DNA of 64,000 bases from Arion vulgaris (Eukaryota; Mollusca; Gastropoda; Stylommatophora; Arionidae), in NCBI GenBank assembly GCA_020796225.1, contig CM036774.1, forward strand, positions 27,432,791-27,496,790, written 5' to 3'. Both the position numbers and the translations under genes were made by a program. Positions 34,466 to 45,574 of the stretch are shown here, in pieces. The notes under the pieces were generated by a model, which saw nothing but the letters and a program-made list of their open reading frames with translations, was not told the DNA's origin and did no database searches. Every line of letters begins with the position of its first letter. Within the stretch, counting starts at the first letter, position 1.

Positions 34466-34471
34466 AATAAA
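34466..34471 (+). promoter_or_regulatory. Candidate DIP2 polyadenylation signal AATAAA
   Basis: AATAAA lies 89 nt after the DIP2 stop codon, in AT-rich sequence. This is the first canonical hexamer downstream of the stop. A short 3' UTR is inferred; no transcript data are available. Confidence 0.6.
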
Positions 34472-34559
34472 GAAACCACTTTTATACCGTATGGTATATA
34501 GGGTAATACGGTGTTAGGACTGTATTGTTCAGTGACTGTCAGCACATGAATGGTGTTGT

Positions 34560-34735
34560 GGTCAACATCATGCCAGCTTCCTTTACTTCCCAGTACTTTT
34601 CCTGGTACACAATTGAGGCTGGGTTGATTTGAGAGCCGTTATGGTCTGACAAAATTCCACACCCACTGTGTAATTGAACCCGAACCACTAGTCTATAAAG
34701 CGAGTTCACTAACAACTAGGCTACTGCGGCCCTCA
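34560..34735 (-). mobile_element. tRNA-like SINE, minus strand
   Basis: The reverse complement begins GGGCCGCAGTAGCCTAGTTG (A-box-like) and has GGTTCGGGTTCAATTACAC (B-box-like) about 45 bp later. There is no acceptor-stem pairing, so it is not a tRNA gene. Confidence 0.65.
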
Positions 34736-35110
34736 CCATCTGTGTGGGTATGTTAATGAAGAATGAAGCTCTCACCATCTGTGTGGGTGTGTGGATGTAT
34801 TGATGAAGATTGAAGCTTTCACCATCTGTGTGGGTGTGTGGATGTATTGATTAAGATTAAAACTCTCACCATCTGTGTGGATGTATTGATGAAAAATGAA
34901 GCTCTCACCATCTGTGTGGGTGTGTGGATGTATTGATTAAGATTAAAACTCTCACCATCTGTGTGGATGTATTGATGAAGAATGAAGCTCTCACCATCTG
35001 TGTGGGTGTGTGGATGTATTGATTAAGATTAAAACTTTCACCATCTGTGTGGATGTATTGATGAAGAATGAAGCTCTCATCATCTGTGTGGGTGTGTGGA
35101 TGAATGGATG
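34735..35110. repeat. Alternating 47/35-bp array (CTCACCATCTGTGTGGGTGT)
   Basis: About nine units in two length classes, with and without the GGGTGTGTGGATG segment, partly alternating. Confidence 0.9.
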
Positions 35111-35189
35111 TGTAGAGATGGACAGATACCCTAACTGTTAAGTTTGAATCCAATTCACATTATATAGCATTGGCTGATAAATAACAACT

Positions 35190-35410
35190 TGTCTCAGAGG
35201 ATGAAATATTTGAGTCACGTTAAACGTTTAAAGTGATGTGAAGAGAATTGTAATGGAAAGCATGGTTCCTGGAGTCCGATCAAGATAAGGTGGCATCAAA
35301 GTAATCTTGAACATCATGATGGAGGAGTGCAGCTCTTGCTCCATACATACATTTTTCAGCCGGGCTGTGATGAAAGTGACGTTCCACGAGGGACATACCT
35401 ACTACGTGAA
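35190..35410 (+). pseudogene. LINE 3'-end fragment, plus copy
   Basis: Reverse-complement match to 22855-23055 (AAAGCATGGTTCCTGGAGTC, TGTGATGAAAGTGACGTTCC). A frame reads MKYLSHVKRLK at the start, the KxxxHVKR motif. Confidence 0.6.
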
Positions 35411-36160
35411 CATTATATAACATCTCTACGTATTGTTTCTGGTGACTCATGTCCATGATGTTAGTTTATGAGATGAGATTTATCAACCTAGACTAGGATG
35501 TTCTAGAACTTTTGATCAGATAGATATCATAATCCTGCTTTAATCCATTATGTCTTTCATGGATGTGATTTATGACATTTGAACTACATGCCATTATCAT
35601 ATTCTTTCAACATTGTTTCATGTAGACTACATTCCATCATGTTGTTATGATGTAGTTCATCAACTCACTCATGATGTTCTGACTTCTTGATCGAAGATCT
35701 CATCATGTTTTATTTTGTCGTTCAGATTACTTCAGACATTTGTTATACTGTATGCCATTACATATCATTATACAAACAATGTCAGTGCAACTAACATCAC
35801 ATCATGTTGTTATACTGTCAGTTGCAACTAACATCCCATCATGTTGTTATACTGTCAGTTGCAACTAACATCACATCATGTTGTTATACTGTCAGTTGCA
35901 ACTAACATCCCATCATGTTGTTATACTGTCAGTTGCAACTAACATCACATCATGTTGTTATACTGTCAGTTGCAACTAACATCTCATCATGTTGTTATAC
36001 TGTCAGTTGCAACTAACATCTCATCATGTTGTTATACTGTCAGTTGCAACTAACATCCCATCATGTTGTTATACTGTCAGTTGCAACTAACATCTCATCA
36101 TGTTGTTATACTGTCAGTTGCAACTAACATCCCATCATGTTGTTATACTGTCAGTCTAAT
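35410..36160. repeat. Unassigned AT-rich sequence, then 37-bp minisatellite (35780-36155)
   Basis: The array has about ten copies of TATACTGTCAGTTGCAACTA plus ACATCCCATCATGTTGT. 35410-35760 has loosely related CATCATGTTGTTATGATGTAG stretches and no gene. Confidence 0.88.
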
Positions 36161-36179
36161 AATAAGATGTCAGTTATGG

Positions 36180-36720
36180 ATTAATACTGTGAATAACTAA
36201 GGAAATACAACTCAGATGCAACAAAACAAATCAAATAATAAGACAAATGGCGCCAATTTTAAAATGCAAGCATGTCACCCTGAACACAAAAGAGCAATGT
36301 TCAACACAATCTTTCTCCCCACATTATGCTACCAGTGCCAAACCTGGACACTGACAACATATGATAGAAGATAACTAGTTACGACAGAGATGAACTGTCT
36401 ATGCAGAATGCTGGGTGTAACAAGAAGAGACTAGTTTAGAAATGAAGACATCAGGAAAAAGTGGGTACAACAGCAGTACTGCACTTCATCAAGAAACAAC
36501 AAATTAAATGGATCGACCACATAAGCAGATTACCAACAACAGACAGTGTGCCTCAAACAGCAATGTTACTCCGATACAGTGGATATAACGCAAAACGACA
36601 GCCATGAAAAAGGTGGACCTCAGAGATAACAGAGGCGATGAAAGACTCACAATGAACTAGAAATCTCTTCTTATCCTGACGCTGTGAGGTAAAACAGGAT
36701 TAGAGAAAAGAAAGACAGAC
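36180..36720 (+). pseudogene. Second copy of the 205-790 LINE fragment
   Basis: Shares ACAAATGGCGCCAATTTTAA, ACCAGTGCCAAACCTGGACA and AAGAAACAACAAATTAAATG. More frameshifted than the first copy. Confidence 0.75.
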
Positions 36721-36721
36721 G

Positions 36722-36945
36722 TTGAATATCCTTCCTCGCCATGTGTTGCCAGGGTCTGCCGTGTGGTGCCAGGGTCTGGCCCGTGTGTGCCAGGGTCTGC
36801 CGTGTGTGTGTGCCAGGGTCTGCCTGTGTGCAGGGTCTGCCGTGTGGTGCCAGAGTCTGCCATGTGTTGCCAGGGTCTGCCGTGTGGTGCCAGGGTCTGC
36901 CATGTGTTGCCAGGGTCTGCGTGTGGTGCCAGGGTCTGCAAGGGT
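36722..36945. repeat. GTGTGGTGCCAGGGTCTGCC array (about 20 bp)
   Basis: About 11 units with GTGTG(G/T)TGCCAGGGTCTGC. It adjoins the 5' end of SINE B; the other SINE B copy begins GTGTTGTCGGTGCCTCACAG, a plausible seed. Confidence 0.85.
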
Positions 36946-37170
36946 AGCAAAGAATAATAACATTGCGATCTACAAGGCATGTCATAAGAGGTGACTAAGG
37001 TAGGGGGCCTAGGGAAGTTACCCTATTAAATAAAAAGCACAGCAGAAATCAGATGTTCTTAGCCTACTTGTAGATGAATAACTGGCACAACGTACAGTCG
37101 CTCTTAGGCTCAGCTCACATACAAATCACAAAGAGTGGTTTAACAAGTGGTTGGTATAGAGCGTAGAAAG
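36945..37170 (+). mobile_element. SINE B copy
   Basis: GCAAAGAATAATAACATTGC, AAGGCATGTCATAAGAGGTG and GCTCTTAGGCTCAGCTCACA align with 23430-23650. The tail is degenerate. Confidence 0.8.
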
Positions 37171-37424
37171 GAGAGGAAGAATGTTCTTCCAGAACTTGGT
37201 GGGTAGCCACATTAATTGTCACCAGAAAGTGTTGACCTAGTGTCCCTGAAACTGTAGAGTGAATTATCTTCTTCCTTTTGGTATAACATGTTCCTATTGT
37301 TCTTTGATTTCATCTTGAAATATGTGTGTATGTTTCTTGTTGTCAAGTCATCATGATGATGATGATGATGCTGCTGGTGGTTGTATAGACATTGAGATGA
37401 AGATGATATATCTATGTGTTAACT

Positions 37425-38240
37425 GATGTCCATTCATCTTGTCTGACTGTGATGTCCATTCATCTTCTCTAACTATGTGATGTCCATTCATCTTGTCTGA
37501 TTGTGTGATGTCCATTCATCTTGTCTGATTGTGTGATGTCCATTCATCTTGTCTGATTGTGTGATGTCCATTCATCTTGTCTGATTGTGTGATGTTCATT
37601 CATCTTATCTGATTGTGTGATGTCCATTCATCTTGTCTGATTGTGTGATGTTCATTCATCTTGTCTGATTGTGTGATGTTCATTCATCTTGTGTGATGTC
37701 CATTCATCTTGTCTGATTGTGTGATGTCCATTCATCTTGTCTGACTTTGTGATGTCCATTCATCTTGTCTGATGTCCATTCATTTTGTTTGACTGTGTGA
37801 TGTCCATTCATCTTGTCTGATTGTGTGATGTCCATTCATCTTGTCTGATTGTGTGATGTCCATTCATCTTGTCTGATTGTGTGATGTCCATTCATCTTGT
37901 CTGATTGTGTGATGTCCATTCATCTTGTCTGATTGTGTGATGTCCATTCATCTTGTCTGATTGTGTGATGTCCATTCATCTTGTCTGATTGTGTGATGTC
38001 CATTCATCTTGTCTGATTGTGTGATGTTCATTCATCTTATCTGATTGTGTGATGTCCATTCATCTTGTCTGATTGTGTGATGTCCATTCATCTTGTCTGA
38101 TTGTGTGATGTCCATTCATCTTGTCTGATTGTGTGATGTCCATTCATCTTGTCTGATTGTGTGATGTCCATTCATCTTGTCTGATTGTGTGATGTTCATT
38201 CATCTTGTCTGATTGTGTGATGTTCATTCATCTTGTCTAT
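37425..38240. repeat. 28-bp minisatellite, about 29 copies
   Basis: TGTGATGTCCATTCATCTTG plus TCTGATTG. Highly homogeneous. Confidence 0.95.
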
Positions 38241-38329
38241 GTTTGTTACTACTTTGTTTGTTGTTGAGCAACTGCTGTGACAAGTCAGCATTTCAATAGC
38301 AAGCTTCTTTTGAGAAATGATTTGTACAG

Positions 38330-38560
38330 TTTTTAATTTGTACAGACCTAACTATTATGTACAAGCATTCAAATGCCCTAAATAATGTGTACAAGCTTTC
38401 AGATGCCCTAACTAATATGTACAAGCATTCAGATGCCCTAAGTAATATGTACAAGCATTCAGATGCCCTAAGTAAAATGTACATGCTGTGAGATGCTGTT
38501 ACCAATATGTACAAGATTTCAGATGCTCTAATTAAATTGTACATAATTTCATGTTTTTCC
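38330..38560. repeat. 30-bp minisatellite, about 7 copies
   Basis: AATATGTACAAGCATTCAGA plus TGCCCTAAGT, increasingly diverged toward both ends. Confidence 0.88.
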
Positions 38561-38609
38561 GACTGTTGTATATAATAATTTCATGAGTGTTGTACATAGA
38601 TTCATGATT

Positions 38610-39515
38610 TTCCCATGTGTGTTTGGCGTGTGTTTCTGGCATGTGTCTGGCCTGTCTAGTGTGTGTTTCTGGTGTGTGTGTCTGGCGTGTGTTTCTGACG
38701 TGTGTCTGGCCTGTGTCTAGTGTGTGTTTCTGGTGTGTGTCTGGCGTGTGTTTCTGGCATGTGTCTGGCGTGTGTCTGGCCTGTGTCTGGTGTGTGTATC
38801 TGGTGTGTGTCTGGCCTTTGTCTGGTCTGTGTCTGGTGTGTGTGTCTGGCCTGTGTCTGGCGTGTGTCTGGCCTGTGTCTGGTGTGTGTCTGGCCTTTGT
38901 CTGGTCTGTGTCTGGCCTGTGTCTGGCCTGTGTCTGGCTTGTGTCTGGCCTGTGTCTAGTGTGTGTTTCTGGTGTGTGTGTCTAGTGTGTGTGTGTGTGT
39001 CTAGTGTGTGTTTCTGGCGTGTTTCTGACGTGTGTCTGGCCTGTGTCTAGTGTGTGTTTCTGGTGTGTGTCTGGCGTGTGTCTGGTGTGTGTGTTTGGCA
39101 TGTGTCTGGTGTGTGTCTGACCTGTGTCTAGTGTGTGTTTCTAGTGTGTTTCTGGTGTGTGTGTCTGGCCTGTGTCTGGTGTGTGTTTCTGGTGTGTTTC
39201 TGGTGTGTGTCTGGCCTGTGTCTGGTGTTTGTGTCTGGTGTGTGTGTCTGGCCTGTGTCTAGTGTGTGTCTGGCTTGTGTCTGGTGTGTGTGTGTCTGGC
39301 CTGTGTCTGGCTTGTGTCTAGTGTGTGTTTCTTGCGTGTGTTTCTGGTGTGTGTTTGGCCTGTGTCTGGCTTGTGTCTGGCTTGTGTCTGGCTTGTGTCT
39401 GGTGTGTGTCTGGTGTGTGTGTCTGGCTTGTGTCTGGCCTGTGTCTAGTGTGTGTCTGGCCTGTGTCTGGTGTGTGTCTGGCCTGTGTCTAGTGTGTGTC
39501 TGGCCTGTGTATGTG
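38610..39515. repeat. GT-rich array of GTGTCTGGCCTGTGTCTAGT units
   Basis: Ten- to twelve-bp core TGTGTCTGG(C/T) in higher-order combinations, with no stop in several frames for hundreds of codons. It abuts a LINE C-terminus without a gap. Confidence 0.92.
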
Positions 39516-39735
39516 TCAAACAGCTCTCTGCCAGTGTCAGCAGGCGGAACAGACACCGGAGCATATCCTGCAAGACTGTCCTCGTCTGGGTGAGCTGAGA
39601 AGCAACATGTAGCCACACCCAGTCGACCTAAAAACTAAGCTTTGGGAAAACCTTACAGACCTGAAGCTGACAGCCCAGTTTTTGGTCCACAGTAAATGAA
39701 GCGCATGACCAGAGATCGCTGAAGAAGAAGAAGAA
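39510..39735 (+). pseudogene. LINE C-terminus with Cys/His zinc-binding motif and (GAA)n tail
   Basis: Reads CQTALCQCQQAEQTPEHILQ, DCPRLGELRSN, an internal stop, then PHPVDLKTKLWENLTDLKLT and AQFLVHSK-stop. The CxC…EHxLxxC pattern is the terminal domain after RNase H in I-type LINEs. It ends AAGAAGAAGAAGAAC. Confidence 0.85.
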
Positions 39736-39849
39736 CTGGCTTTTAAGACATTGAAAGTGTTATTGTTGTGTGTGTTAAAACAAGAGGGGAGACAATCAAG
39801 TCACAATCTGACATTGATACAGTGAACAAAACACAAATCAGCTTTCCCA

Positions 39850-40187
39850 AAGAATTGGACACTACAAGAATCCAGCAGACCTGCTTGTCCATCAAAACAA
39901 TGCATGCTCTCACACAAGTCTGATAACACGGGAAACATTCACTAAATTGGATTGGACTGTACTACTACATCCACCTTATAGTCCCGACTTGGCACACCTT
40001 CTCAATGTTTCATATGTTTGGTCCACTTAAAGACGTGCTTCGCCTGACAAGGTTTGAAGATGATGAAGTGATTCATGCAAAGGAAAAATATCTACATGAT
40101 CAAGACAAAATCTGGCACAGGCTAGGAATACCTGCCTTTGTATCACGCTGGCATAAAGCTGTAAAATTTGATGGAGATATGGAATAA
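39850..40187 (+). pseudogene. mariner transposase C-terminal half
   Basis: Reads ADLLVHQNNACSHTS, KLDWTVLLHPPYSPDLAH and, after a frameshift at ~39998, FHMFGPLKDVLRLTRFEDDE, IWHRLGIPAFVSRWHKAVKF and DGDME-stop. PPYSPDLA carries the third catalytic Asp of mariner enzymes. The expected HDNA motif (second Asp) reads HQNNA, so that residue is lost. Confidence 0.85.
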
Positions 40188-40750
40188 TACAGATGTGTAA
40201 ATGACATGTCCTTGTATCACGCTGGCATAAAGCTGTACAAGTTGATAAAGATTATATGAAATAATACAGATGTGTAAATGACATGTCCTTGTATTACGCT
40301 GGCATAAAACTGTACAATTTGATGGAGATATGGAATAATACAGATGTGTAAATGACATGTCCTTGTATCACGCTGGCATAAAGCTGTACACGTTGATAAA
40401 GATTATATGGAATAATACAGATGTGTAAATGACATGTCCTTGTATCACGCTGGCATAAAGCTGTACAAGTTGATAAAGATTATATGAAATAATACAGATG
40501 TGTAAATGACATGTCCTTGTATCACGCTGGCATAAAGCTGTACAAGTTGATAAAGATTATATGAAATAATACAGATGTGTAAATGACATGTCCTTGTATC
40601 ACGCTGGCATAAAGCTGTACAAGTTGATAAAGATTATATGAAATAATACAGATGTGTAAATGACATGTCCTTGTATCACGCTGGCATACAGCTGTACAAG
40701 TTGATAAAGATTATATGAAATAATACAGATGTGTAAATGACATGTCCTTG
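40130..40750. repeat. 77-bp tandem repeat of the mariner transposase 3' end, about 8 copies
   Basis: The first unit is the end of the transposase gene (TTTGTATCACGCTGGCATAA … GGAATAATACAGATGTGTAA). Later units keep TATCACGCTGGCATAAAGCT. Confidence 0.93.
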
Positions 40751-40954
40751 TATATTGTATATAAATTTTATGCTTTTGAATTAAACAATTCATGAGAATC
40801 AAACCAAGGTGGTGTGTTACTTTCTGAATGACCCTTGTATATATCTATCTATTTTTGGTGTTACTTGAGGGAGGAGATGCTAGTTAGAGGTTGAACAGTG
40901 TGAGAGATACAATTCAGGCTAAATATTGTAGCCTCTGATATGACATTTAACATG

Positions 40955-41330
40955 AGTGCAGTTGTGTGTCAATGTGCTGTGTGGTTGGGTCAATGTACTG
41001 TGTGGTTGTGTGTCAATGTGCTGTGTGGTTGTGTCAATGTGCTGTGTGGTTGTGTGTCAATGTGCTGTGTGGTTGTGTCAATGTGCTGTGTGGTTGTGTC
41101 AATGTGCTGTGTGGTTGTGTGTCAATGTGCTGTGTGGTTGTGTGTCAATGTGCTGTGTGGTTGTGTCAATGTGCTGTGTGGTTGTGTGTCAATGTGGCTG
41201 TGTGGTTGTCGGTATAGTTGCAGTGAAGAATTGTTGTATAGTCAAAGTTTGTCTGCTGTGTGGTTGTGTGTCAATGTGGCTGTGTGGTTGTCGGTATAGT
41301 TGCAGTGAAGAATTGTTGTATAATCAAAGT
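40955..41330. repeat. TGTCAATGTGCTGTGTGGTT array (21-25 bp) plus 110-bp duplication
   Basis: About 11 short units. The block GGCTGTGTGGTTGTCGGTAT … GTCAAAGTTTGTCTG then occurs twice (41194-41255 and 41277-41337). Confidence 0.9.
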
Positions 41331-41424
41331 TTGTCTGATAAGATAGAACAAGTAAGGTACAAACATAAACATGTTTGTCATTACAATAAAATAATAAATA
41401 ATACAAGCAGAATATTAGAGTTAT

Positions 41425-41590
41425 TGAACTGACATCACAGCGATCTGGGCAGACCCATAGGTGCTCAGTCTTCCTCAACGGATTTAGAAAGGTATGCATA
41501 CTGGTGGTTCTTGTGACTCGCTGGTTAAACACACTTCTCTCTCTGTCCCTCAAGCAACCAACTCTACCTGTACACCATGTCATTCAAAAC
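41425..41590 (-). pseudogene. RNase H-LINE 3' terminus, minus strand
   Basis: The minus frame reads TWCTGRVGCLRDRERSVFNQ, RVTRTTSMHTFLNPLRKTEH and LWVCPDRCD, aligned with the 11860-12000 copy (…RTGTISRWTLLEILRRRSKH, LWTCPSAM). Confidence 0.7.
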
Positions 41591-41764
41591 TCCTTAAACA
41601 GCTGAATTGATTCAACATCATTTTAGTGTCCTCATCCAACAGTAGGTTGCCAAGAACCCGAAGAACTTCCAATACACATCTTATGTGTGTGTGGCGCATA
41701 TGTGTGTGTTTGCATGAGCCGTTGCTTTGTGTGAATACGTGTGTGTGAATATGTATGTCTGTTG

Positions 41765-42720
41765 TTAGACCTGATCTGGGGCCAAAGGCGCATGAGGACA
41801 ATGTAGCGCCAGGATTCGTGAGCTGGCACAAATAAAGATCCTACCCCACCTCCTTGTGGTGACCCTGGTAACAGACATTGGTTCCTGTCTGACTAAGCGG
41901 GTAGGGATCGAGGGAGAGCTACTCTGGTGGTAGTAGAGATGCAGACATAGTCACGATGGATGGGATCCGCTCGCAGCACAGACGAGTGGAATCCCAGAGC
42001 GACTATTAACGCACGTCTCTCCCGGACGATGGAAAAAAGTTGAACGGAAAACGGAAAACATAAAGGGATGAGGGGTTCAGAGAAGAGACGTGGGTCTGCG
42101 TGGAGCGAAACTTGGACCCGAGATGAGTTGCATGGGGGCCGACATAGGGCGAAACTCGAAGTCCTAAGGTGGGGCCCGAGTTGAGCCCAGTGTCCCGACA
42201 GCCTAGAGGCATGATAAATGTGAGCACGGTGAGAACTGATGAAGATGGTGGGGCAGGCACCAGGGAAGAACGAGCACGCATGCGAACGATGCACGGGTGT
42301 GCCCACCGGTGGGCAGACTGCACGCTATGCAGGCGTGGCAGGCATGAGGGTGAGCTGAGCACCCAAATGTGTAGAAAAACTGGAAATCCAAGCAGACACT
42401 GAATCCAGTGCGCGTTTCCGCTCGCAGGGAACTACTGCTGTCTTGTAGTTTGATTGGGGACAATCAAAGCCTAGCGGAGTAAACCGTACACAAAACTGGA
42501 CGGCAGGAAGACCAAGTAGTCCACAAAAAGACAGGATGTCTGGGCAGATGACGCTCAACAGACCGGGAGGGTAGGTCGTCTAAGGATCGCTACCCTAAAA
42601 GAAAATAGCAACCTGCTGCCTTGTAGGTCGGGGCTGTGGACAGTCAAAGGCTGACAGAGAGCGAACCCAGTAAACGCTGGTTGAAATCGGACACTTCACC
42701 GAAGGATAAGCACCAGAGCT
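41765..42720 (+). mobile_element. GC-richer non-coding retroelement (family of 13815)
   Basis: CCAAAGGCGCATGAGGACAA, GTGAGCTGGCACAAATAAAG and GCGGGTAGGGATCGAGGGAG match 13815-13960. The remaining 700 bp is noticeably more GC-rich than its surroundings and has overlapping short open frames but no recognisable protein. It may be a LINE 5' UTR or a long SINE. Confidence 0.55.
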
Positions 42721-42820
42721 CCAAATGGTACTGAACGATGTGACGTAAAACAAACGTTCTTGGCAACGGCTGTTTATATATCACAATAAGAATGATAAAA
42801 TGGCGAAAAAGAACAATCGA

Positions 42821-42822
<2 letters not shown>

Positions 42823-42878
<56 letters not shown>

Positions 42879-42899
42879 GAGAAGAGAGAGAGAGAGAGA
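42823..42899. repeat. (TA)n followed by (GA)n microsatellite
   Basis: About 27 TA units with one phase break, then GAGAGAGAGAGAGA. Confidence 0.97.
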
Positions 42900-43300
42900 C
42901 ATGATCTGACTGAATATGATTGATGAACCTTCATCAGTAAATTGGTTTTTTTTTGTGTTCCTTGCACACACAAATGTAGTTCTACATCTGCAAAAACAAG
43001 AAGGCGTGGAGATGGTCGGTACATTACATCTGTCACAAGCAGCCATCTTGACCTAGGAACAATATGGAATCTAATCGGATAAATTTATTTAACATGAACT
43101 ATTATTGATTGAGTTGGATCAATTAATTGTATAATGATCTCAATCCTGACAAGACGAGTGAGTACTGTGTGTTGTTAAAAGCCAGTAAGTGTTCACGTGG
43201 CAAACATTCGTTCAACTTTCTTGTCTTCAAACATACGCACGGTAAGTACAAGGCACTTGATGATTGTTATTAGTTATTTAATTTCACAGGTTGTGTGGCA
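42900..43300. other. Unassigned sequence
   Basis: No repeat or coding similarity recognised. Confidence 0.5.
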
Positions 43301-43925
43301 GCAGCATCAGCGCAGTAGTTAGTGACTAGATTAAAATAACAACTATACTCAGGTTCTTCTTCTTCTGCGTTCTCACTAGATTGGGATTTCAGATTCTCTA
43401 ATAAAGGTAGCCGTCTGCCTCAGATTATCAGCCACGCCATACAGTTTGCCTTGGACGTTAGTGTAAGTGGGCCACTTCTTTCTTCTCAAGGCTGCATACT
43501 GGGGGCAGTTCTGTAGGATATAATTCCTATGATTTCTGCTTTCCTGTTTGTGCCGACCTCTTCACGCAGTAAGTTTTGGCCACCGTCGTGATGGTAGGTC
43601 TGACATTCTTACTGCGTGGCTAAATCTCAAGGCAGATTGGCGACCGTAGAATCCGTTATCCCATTCCTCATTGTGAGAGGTCGTTGCACCATGTTATGCG
43701 CCTTACGGCCTGGTGCATCCGTTTTCTGCAAGCATTTGTTTCGGGTTAGCATTCCCTAGAGGACACGTGCATCCGATTTCAGCCAAACCTCCTTAGCCGC
43801 CTCTTACGACATGCGTGGCAAGTAACAGTGGTTCTATTCTTTACACCCCAAATTTGGGCCCCGGTAACCACTAGGGCGATACTCAGGTTCAAATCCTGGG
43901 TCATTTTATTCTCCAGTCCATCCAT
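43300..43925 (+). mobile_element. tRNA-like SINE split by a composite minus-strand element
   Basis: GCGCAGTAGTTAGTGACTAG (A-box-like) at 43311 and GGTTCAAATCCTGGGTC (B-box-like) at 43885 form one tRNA-like promoter when 43357-43878 is removed. ATACTCAGGTTC is duplicated at 43345-43356 and 43879-43890 (12 bp, perfect). Confidence 0.82.
43357..43878 (-). mobile_element. Composite SINE A head plus LINE C-terminus, inserted with 12-bp duplication
   Basis: On the minus strand it begins with the SINE A head (TCGCCCTAGTGGTTACCGGG) for about 115 bp. It continues as a LINE 3' end encoding NYILQNCPQYAALRRKKWPT, VQGKLYGVADNLRQTATFIR and ESEIPI-stop, and ends (GAA)n. This is the same C-terminal domain type as 39510 and 54300, but here it is joined to a SINE head. 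Confidence 0.8.
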
Positions 43926-44039
43926 CTAAAAATATATATTAAATGTTCCGAGTATGGGACACACTCTGTATCATCGAGTGATATAATGCTGACAAAATAG
44001 TTACCTGAAAGGAACTCTTAACTATTAGAATGCTAATCG

Positions 44040-44285
44040 TCCGAGTGGTTACCGGGGCCCAAATTTGGGGTGTAAAGAATAGAACCACTGTTACCTGCCA
44101 CTCTTAAGAGGCGATTATGGAGGTTTGGCTGAAATCGGATGCACGTGTCCTAAACGTGTAGAAGTCTATGCGTTTAGGGGCCTACCAAACCAATGTGCAA
44201 CGTATACACGTTCTTGGCAAAGATCAAACATATCACAAAGTGTGATTAAAATTGGTTGTAAAGAACGAACACAAAGAAGAAGAAT
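44040..44285 (+). mobile_element. SINE A, plus copy with (GAA)n tail
   Basis: CGAGTGGTTACCGGGGCCCA head through AGATCAAACATATCACAAAG to AAAGAAGAAGAAT. The best-preserved head of the family. Confidence 0.85.
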
Positions 44286-44289
44286 GCAA

Positions 44290-44640
44290 ATAGATACATA
44301 GCATTATTAACTGATATAATACAACAGACCACCTCACAAATCCTTTAGGCAGAAATAATTCTCCAACAGGACATTTCTTGAACTAACATGTTTTACTTCA
44401 AACAAGAAAATATCCTTGGGAAAATACATGAACTTTCCAGAATGGAACCAAGTGAGAAATGGATTGCTGTGCCACCTCAATTTTAGAACTCTTTCACAGT
44501 TCTTACATTCATTAAGAAAAACTACGAACAAAATAATTCATTAATAATTAACGTGGTTTGAGAATAAATAATTGACATGACAATATAATGACAATTATTT
44601 ATAATAATAATAAAGCCCATAACCCATTAGGGTCGTAGAG
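44290..44640. other. Unassigned sequence
   Basis: A minus-strand open stretch (44334-44531) shows no family resemblance. AT-rich. Confidence 0.5.
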
Positions 44641-45065
44641 GTGTCACTGTGGAGACATCAGCACAAGAAGCACACCATTAGTCTCTGTCTTCAACTCTTC
44701 GAGCAAGTGTGGAGAAACTCTGTCCTGACCAGCTCTTGATGTTGTCAAACCAGGATTTTCTCTGCCCTCCTTTCTTTCTTCCACCCTCAACTGTTTCCTG
44801 TAGGATAGTCTTAGAGAGTGAGCCATGTCTCATCACGTGCCCGAACCACGCAAGTTTATGCCTTTTCACCATTGTCAAGAGTGGCACTTGTCGACCTGCA
44901 AGATTGTTTATTTGGTCTCTTACATAAATATTCTTCTTATGTTCTATGTAACTAATACGTAGTACCCGTCTGTAACACTTATATTCGAAGACCTGGATTC
45001 TTCGCTCCAATTCTGCATTGAGCATCCAGTTCTCACAACCGTATAAAAGAATGGATAGCACCAGT
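44640..45065 (-). pseudogene. LINE reverse-transcriptase C-terminus, minus strand, long open frame
   Basis: 127 open codons: MLSILLYGCENWMLNAELER, RIQVFEYKCYRRVLRISYIE, HKLAWFGHVMRHGSLSKTIL, QETVEGGRKKGGQRKSWFDN and IKSWSG. The YGCENW…RRxLRIS…AWFGHVMRH…KSWxDNI series is typical of LINE C-termini. 5'-truncated, but without internal stops. Confidence 0.85.
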
Positions 45066-45420
45066 GATCTGATTATATTATTTGGGCATAGACAGGTGAC
45101 TACTTGTGGGACTTAACAGTATCATCCTAATCGCGCAGGACCAATATGACACCTGTCAATAACACACTACTTTGATGTTTTCATGTGCAGTGGAATATAT
45201 TTAAGGGACAAGTTCTCACACCAAGATTACTTGTTTGTGGTTTCCCTGATGTTGCTTTTTTTGTGGTAGCTTACTACTCAATCCCTACATCACATTGCCA
45301 GACTGCAACCAAGCTATGAATTATGATCTTGGTCACACTACTCACTAACTCTAATAGTGAATTTCCACATGATTAATTTTGTATTTTATTTCATGCAATA
45401 TATTTTTTAAAATAAATAGA
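45065..45420. other. Unassigned sequence upstream of RTE copy
   Basis: No coding or tandem signal. Confidence 0.5.
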
Positions 45421-45574
45421 TAGTAATAGGTATTAACTCTGCCAATGCCGGTTCCAAGCCCGGATGAAAAAGGAGGAGGACTTGTGCGTGAAGCCAACTT
45501 CCTCATCACAAGAAATTTAAAGGGCTACATAAACTTGTAAGAAAGGACGCCATACTGATAAACCGACCAGCCAG

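Larger units (their letters stand above)
39790..40845 (+). mobile_element. 5'-truncated mariner element with expanded 3' end
   Basis: Holds the transposase C-terminus and then the array. The right terminal sequence TTACTTTCTGAATGACCCTT is a mariner-type inverted-repeat end. No matching left end is present. Confidence 0.8.
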
